Shown here in pieces: positions 6,399-8,131 of a stretch of DNA of 8,131 nt. The notes below the pieces were generated by a model that was given only the letters and a program-made list of their open reading frames with translations, searched no databases and was not told where the DNA came from. The position numbers were made by a program, and so were the translations under genes. The stretch comes from Chloroflexota bacterium (GTDB taxonomy: Bacteria; Chloroflexota; Dormibacteria; Dormibacterales; Dormibacteraceae), in contig VBFW01000177.1 in NCBI GenBank assembly GCA_005880525.1, positions 1-8,131 of the forward strand, in the 5' to 3' direction. Each line of letters begins with the position of its first letter. Position 1 is the first letter of the stretch.

Positions 6399-6712
6399 CC
6401 GCCGGTCTGTCCACCCGACCCCTGCGCTCCGCTCACCGCGGTGGCGGCCGCGTGCACGGGCTGGGGCGCTGGGTGCTGGTGACGGGCGCTCTGGTAGGAG
6501 CGAGCCTGGCGCTGGCCCGGGTGGCAGCCGGCGCTACTGCACCGGTCGGAGTGGTGGTGGTCCAGCCGGGCGACTCGCTGTGGTCGATCGCGGCGGCACG
6601 CTACCCGTCCGACGACACGCGGGAGCGCGTGGACGCCATCGAGCGGCTGAACGGGCTTTCGGGCCCGACGATCATCGTGGGGGAGAGTCTGCTTCTGCCG
6701 CCTGGCTCCTAG
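6392..6712 (+). CDS. LysM-domain membrane protein, probable SOS cell-division inhibitor (YneA/DivS/ChiZ-like)
   Basis: The 106-residue product has a basic N-terminus, one transmembrane segment at about 24-46 (GRWVLVTGALVGASLALA) and a C-terminal LysM domain at about 54-104 with VQPGDSLWSIAAARY and a closing IIVGESLLLPP. LysM domains bind peptidoglycan; the predicted topology is N-terminus inside, LysM outside. Size, order of parts and position divergent from lexA under LexA boxes match YneA of Bacillus (about 105 residues), DivS of Corynebacterium and ChiZ of Mycobacterium, which stop division during the SOS response. The function is inferred from this match, since these proteins share little sequence. 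ATG 6392 fits the promoter; the same frame is open further upstream to 6275, but that extension runs through the promoter and lexA start and is not credible. There is no ribosome binding site, consistent with a leaderless mRNA. Confidence 0.88.
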   Translation: MYAAGLSTRPLRSAHRGGGRVHGLGRWVLVTGALVGASLALARVAAGATAPVGVVVVQPGDSLWSIAAARYPSDDTRERVDAIERLNGLSGPTIIVGESLLLPPGS

Positions 6713-6732
6713 CCATCGCTAGGATCGGCGCG

Positions 6733-6993
6733 ATGGCTGCTGTCGTCTTTGTCACTCGGAAAGGCTGTCACCTGTGCGATGACGCCCTGCGCCTCCTCCG
6801 GGAGCTCGGCGTCGAGCCTCAGCTCGCCGACGTCGACGCGGATGATCGCCTCTTCCAGCTCTACGACTGGCGCGTGCCGGTCGTGCTCCTCGACGGCGCC
6901 CCGGTGGCCGAAGGCCGAATCACCCGAGACCAGCTGCTGGCAGCCCTGGGCGGGTCGGGAGGGGTCCAAAAGCCGCCTGATCGCCTGAGCTAA
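6733..6993 (+). CDS. Small glutaredoxin-like (DUF836-type) CxxC protein
   Basis: This 86-residue protein has a thioredoxin-like fold: strand AVVFVTRKG, then C12-H-L-C15 in GCHLCDDALRLLREL, strand LADVDADD, and cis-proline region WRVPVVLLDG with P49, followed by a C-terminal helix ITRDQLLAALGG. The GCHLCD start and VPVVLLDG are typical of the glutaredoxin-like DUF836 family, thought to act as small dithiol redox proteins; the partner is unknown. The ATG is preceded by AGGA (6721-6724) with 8 nt spacing. It lies 20 nt after the LysM gene on the same strand with no visible promoter or terminator between, so it may be transcribed from the SOS promoter. An NrdH-like role in supplying electrons to ribonucleotide reductase is possible but not shown. 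The last 12 residues are low-complexity Gly/Pro/Lys-containing tail. Confidence 0.88.
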   Translation: MAAVVFVTRKGCHLCDDALRLLRELGVEPQLADVDADDRLFQLYDWRVPVVLLDGAPVAEGRITRDQLLAALGGSGGVQKPPDRLS

Positions 6994-7008
6994 TGATTGC
7001 GATAATCA
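6994..7008. repeat. 15-bp dyad directly after the glutaredoxin-like gene
   Basis: TGATTgcgatAATCA has 5-bp perfect inverted arms around a 5-bp centre, in a short AT-richer patch of a GC-rich window. It begins at the base after the TAA stop. The arms are too short and AT-rich for a strong terminator. It could be an operator half-site pair, but could also be chance. Confidence 0.35.
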
Positions 7009-7056
7009 ATGCTAAAGAAAGCCTAAGCTCGGTCAGCCGGCGGTGCTGTCGCGTCG

Positions 7057-7074
7057 TTTTGTGCGCAAAAACAC
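7057..7074. repeat. Palindromic 18-bp repeat, copy 1
   Basis: TTTTGTGCGCAAAAACAC contains a near-perfect palindrome (TTTTGtGCgCAAAA) and matches copy 2 at 16 of 18 bases. It lies between two convergent genes, so it is not an obvious promoter operator for either. The stem has little GC and no T-tract in the right place for an intrinsic terminator. Function unknown; a protein binding site is the simplest reading. Confidence 0.65.
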
Positions 7075-7097
7075 TGAATGCCCGCCCGAAAACCTGC

Positions 7098-7115
7098 TTT
7101 TGTGCACAAAGACAC
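7098..7115. repeat. Palindromic 18-bp repeat, copy 2
   Basis: TTTTGTGCACAAAGACAC includes the perfect 12-bp palindrome TTTGTGCACAAA (7099-7110). It begins 41 bp after copy 1, close to four helical turns, so two bound dimers would lie on the same face of the DNA. It ends 2 bp before the stop codon of the TetR-family gene. Function unknown. Confidence 0.65.
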
Positions 7116-7117
7116 GT

Positions 7118-8044
7118 TTAGGCGGAGCGCTGGAGCGCCGGCGCGGCGTCCAGGCCCCTCAGGAAGACTTCCAGCGGCAGCGCCGCCGACTCGAAGTCGG
7201 CCCGGAGCAGCTCCAGGTCGGCGCCCGCCTGGCTCAGGCCGGCGATCGCCAGCTCGGTGGTGCGCAGCGCCTGCTCGACGTAGCCTGCCAGGGCGTCTTC
7301 AGGCCGCCCGGCGGCCGCCTCGCCGTCCCAGACTTCCCGGACGCCCTCGGCCAGGCCCTGGAGCCTGGACACGCCGGTGGTGGCCAGCAGGCGCTCGGAA
7401 GGCTCCGCCAGCAGGCGGTCGACGACCTCCGGCGCGAAGATGCGGCACAGGCTCGCCGCCAGCGAGTCCGCGTCCACCCCAGGGTGCGTCAGGAAGTACG
7501 ACACGGCGTCGTTGACCGCGCCCACCACCGCTCGTCCGAAGACCGCGGGGTCCTTGTCGGCATAGAACGCGTCGTGAGGCATCGCATGGCGAACCTCTTC
7601 GGCCACAGCCGAAGCGAACCGGCCTTGCAGCTCGTGGCGCACGTCATCGATCGAGGAACTCAACCCGACCGATTCGACGATCAGCAGCCGCGCCACCGTC
7701 GAACGCTCGAAGCACGCGGTGACAAAGCGCGTGATGCCAAAGCGCAGCCGCTCGTGGTGGTCGTGCCCGGTCGCCGCCACGGCCAGGACGTCGCGAATCA
7801 GCTCCCCGCCTTCGGCCAGCAGCACCTCCCGAAAGCAGTGCTCCTTGGTCTTGAAGTGCTCGTAGAACGCGGACTTCGACATCCGCGCCCGGGCCACGAT
7901 GGCGCCGACCGACGTCTCCTCGTAGCCGCGCTCCGCGAACAGCTCCAGCGCGGCGCCCAGCAGGCGCATCCGCCGGAGCTCGAGCCGGGCTTCCTTCCGC
8001 GCCGTCACCGCCTCGGTGCGCAGCGCGGGTGCCGGCAGGCTCAT
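7118..8044 (-). CDS. TetR-family transcriptional regulator with long C-terminal extension
   Basis: The N-terminal DNA-binding domain is clear: RLLGAALELFAERGYEETSV (27-46), then the helix-turn-helix and signature SKSAFYEHFKTKEHCFREVL (56-75). The following all-helical part to about 215 is the usual ligand-binding and dimerisation domain. The protein is 308 residues, while most TetR regulators are 190-230; the extra 80-90 residues (about 220-308) are predicted helical, Ala/Leu/Glu-rich and not recognised. The ATG at 8044 lies 9 nt after the stop of an acyl-CoA dehydrogenase gene, suggesting co-transcription and control of fatty-acid or acyl-CoA breakdown with an acyl-CoA-type ligand, as for FadR of Bacillus; that role is inferred. 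The ribosome binding site is weak (GAAG). A shorter start at 7969 would begin just at helix 1. No operator is seen in front of it, as its own promoter must lie outside the window. Confidence 0.9.
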   Translation of the reverse strand: MSLPAPALRTEAVTARKEARLELRRMRLLGAALELFAERGYEETSVGAIVARARMSKSAFYEHFKTKEHCFREVLLAEGGELIRDVLAVAATGHDHHERLRFGITRFVTACFERSTVARLLIVESVGLSSSIDDVRHELQGRFASAVAEEVRHAMPHDAFYADKDPAVFGRAVVGAVNDAVSYFLTHPGVDADSLAASLCRIFAPEVVDRLLAEPSERLLATTGVSRLQGLAEGVREVWDGEAAAGRPEDALAGYVEQALRTTELAIAGLSQAGADLELLRADFESAALPLEVFLRGLDAAPALQRSA

Positions 8045-8053
8045 AACTTCAGG

Positions 8054-8131
8054 CTAGTCGCGCGCGAGGGCGCGAGAGATGACGAGCCTCTGGATCTCCG
8101 AGGTGCCTTCGAACAGCGTGTAGATCTTGGC
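8054..8131 (-). CDS. Acyl-CoA dehydrogenase, C-terminal end only
   Basis: The minus strand encodes the last 25 residues of a protein that runs off the window edge, ending LFEGTSEIQRLVISRALARD and a TAG stop at 8054-8056. The (Y/F)EGTSEIQRLVIxR block is the characteristic C-terminus of acyl-CoA dehydrogenases, FAD enzymes that introduce the alpha-beta double bond in acyl-CoA thioesters in beta-oxidation and branched-chain amino-acid breakdown. The catalytic Glu and FAD-binding parts lie outside, so chain-length class cannot be told. It precedes the TetR-family gene by 9 nt on the same strand, so the two are probably one operon. Confidence 0.9.
   Translation of the reverse strand, partial: AKIYTLFEGTSEIQRLVISRALARD

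Noticed and set aside
7031..7060. Possible terminator (CAGC...GCTG followed by GCGTCGTTTT) after the glutaredoxin-like gene
   Set aside because: The stem is only four base pairs with a seven-base loop and the T run is nine bases away, so it does not meet a reasonable terminator pattern.
7078..7515. 145-codon plus-strand frame starting in the repeat spacer
   Set aside because: Extremely Arg/Pro/Gly-rich antisense reading of the TetR-family gene.

Overview
The window is high-GC bacterial chromosome (about two-thirds G+C by eye) with dense coding, almost no spacers and no sign of phage, plasmid, CRISPR or rRNA/tRNA genes. The gene order mutS-mutL-miaA-(PLP enzyme)-hflX next to lexA resembles the Firmicutes mutS/mutL/miaA/hfq/hflX...lexA neighbourhood. 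The lexA/LysM divergent pair with CGAAC-N4-GTTCG operators is the Gram-positive arrangement (yneA in Bacillus, divS in Corynebacterium, chiZ in Mycobacterium). The mixture of high GC, mutS/mutL, a DapL-type aminotransferase and a Gram-positive-type LexA fits a deep-branching terrestrial lineage such as Chloroflexota, Dormibacterota or deep Actinomycetota. That placement is an inference and is weak.

Region 1 (1-5688, plus strand) is one tightly packed operon: the 3' end of mutS, then complete mutL, miaA, a DapL-type aminotransferase and hflX. Every junction overlaps (4, 4, 14 and 4 nt if the proposed starts are right), which suggests translational coupling. The hflX reading frame has no ATG, GTG or TTG that would include its conserved N-terminus. 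The best start is a CTG inside a CTGA overlap with the preceding stop. miaA shows the same CTGA arrangement.

Region 2 (5642-6993) is an SOS module. lexA (minus) converges on hflX with a 47-nt overlap of the 3' ends. lexA diverges from a small membrane-anchored LysM protein that looks like an SOS cell-division inhibitor. The shared promoter region holds three LexA-box-like sites: one perfect and two with a single mismatch. The perfect box fills the spacer of a TTGACA-17-TATTGT promoter whose transcript would be leaderless or nearly so. A small glutaredoxin-like CxxC protein follows 20 nt downstream, so it may be co-induced by DNA damage.

Region 3 (6994-7117) is a 124-bp spacer between two convergent gene ends. 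It carries a 15-bp dyad and two near-identical 18-bp copies of a palindromic sequence, 41 bp apart. No flanking gene explains them.

Region 4 (7118-8131, minus strand) holds an unusually long TetR-family regulator. It lies 9 nt downstream of the 3' end of an acyl-CoA dehydrogenase gene that runs off the window, so the regulator probably controls a fatty-acid or acyl-CoA degradation operon.
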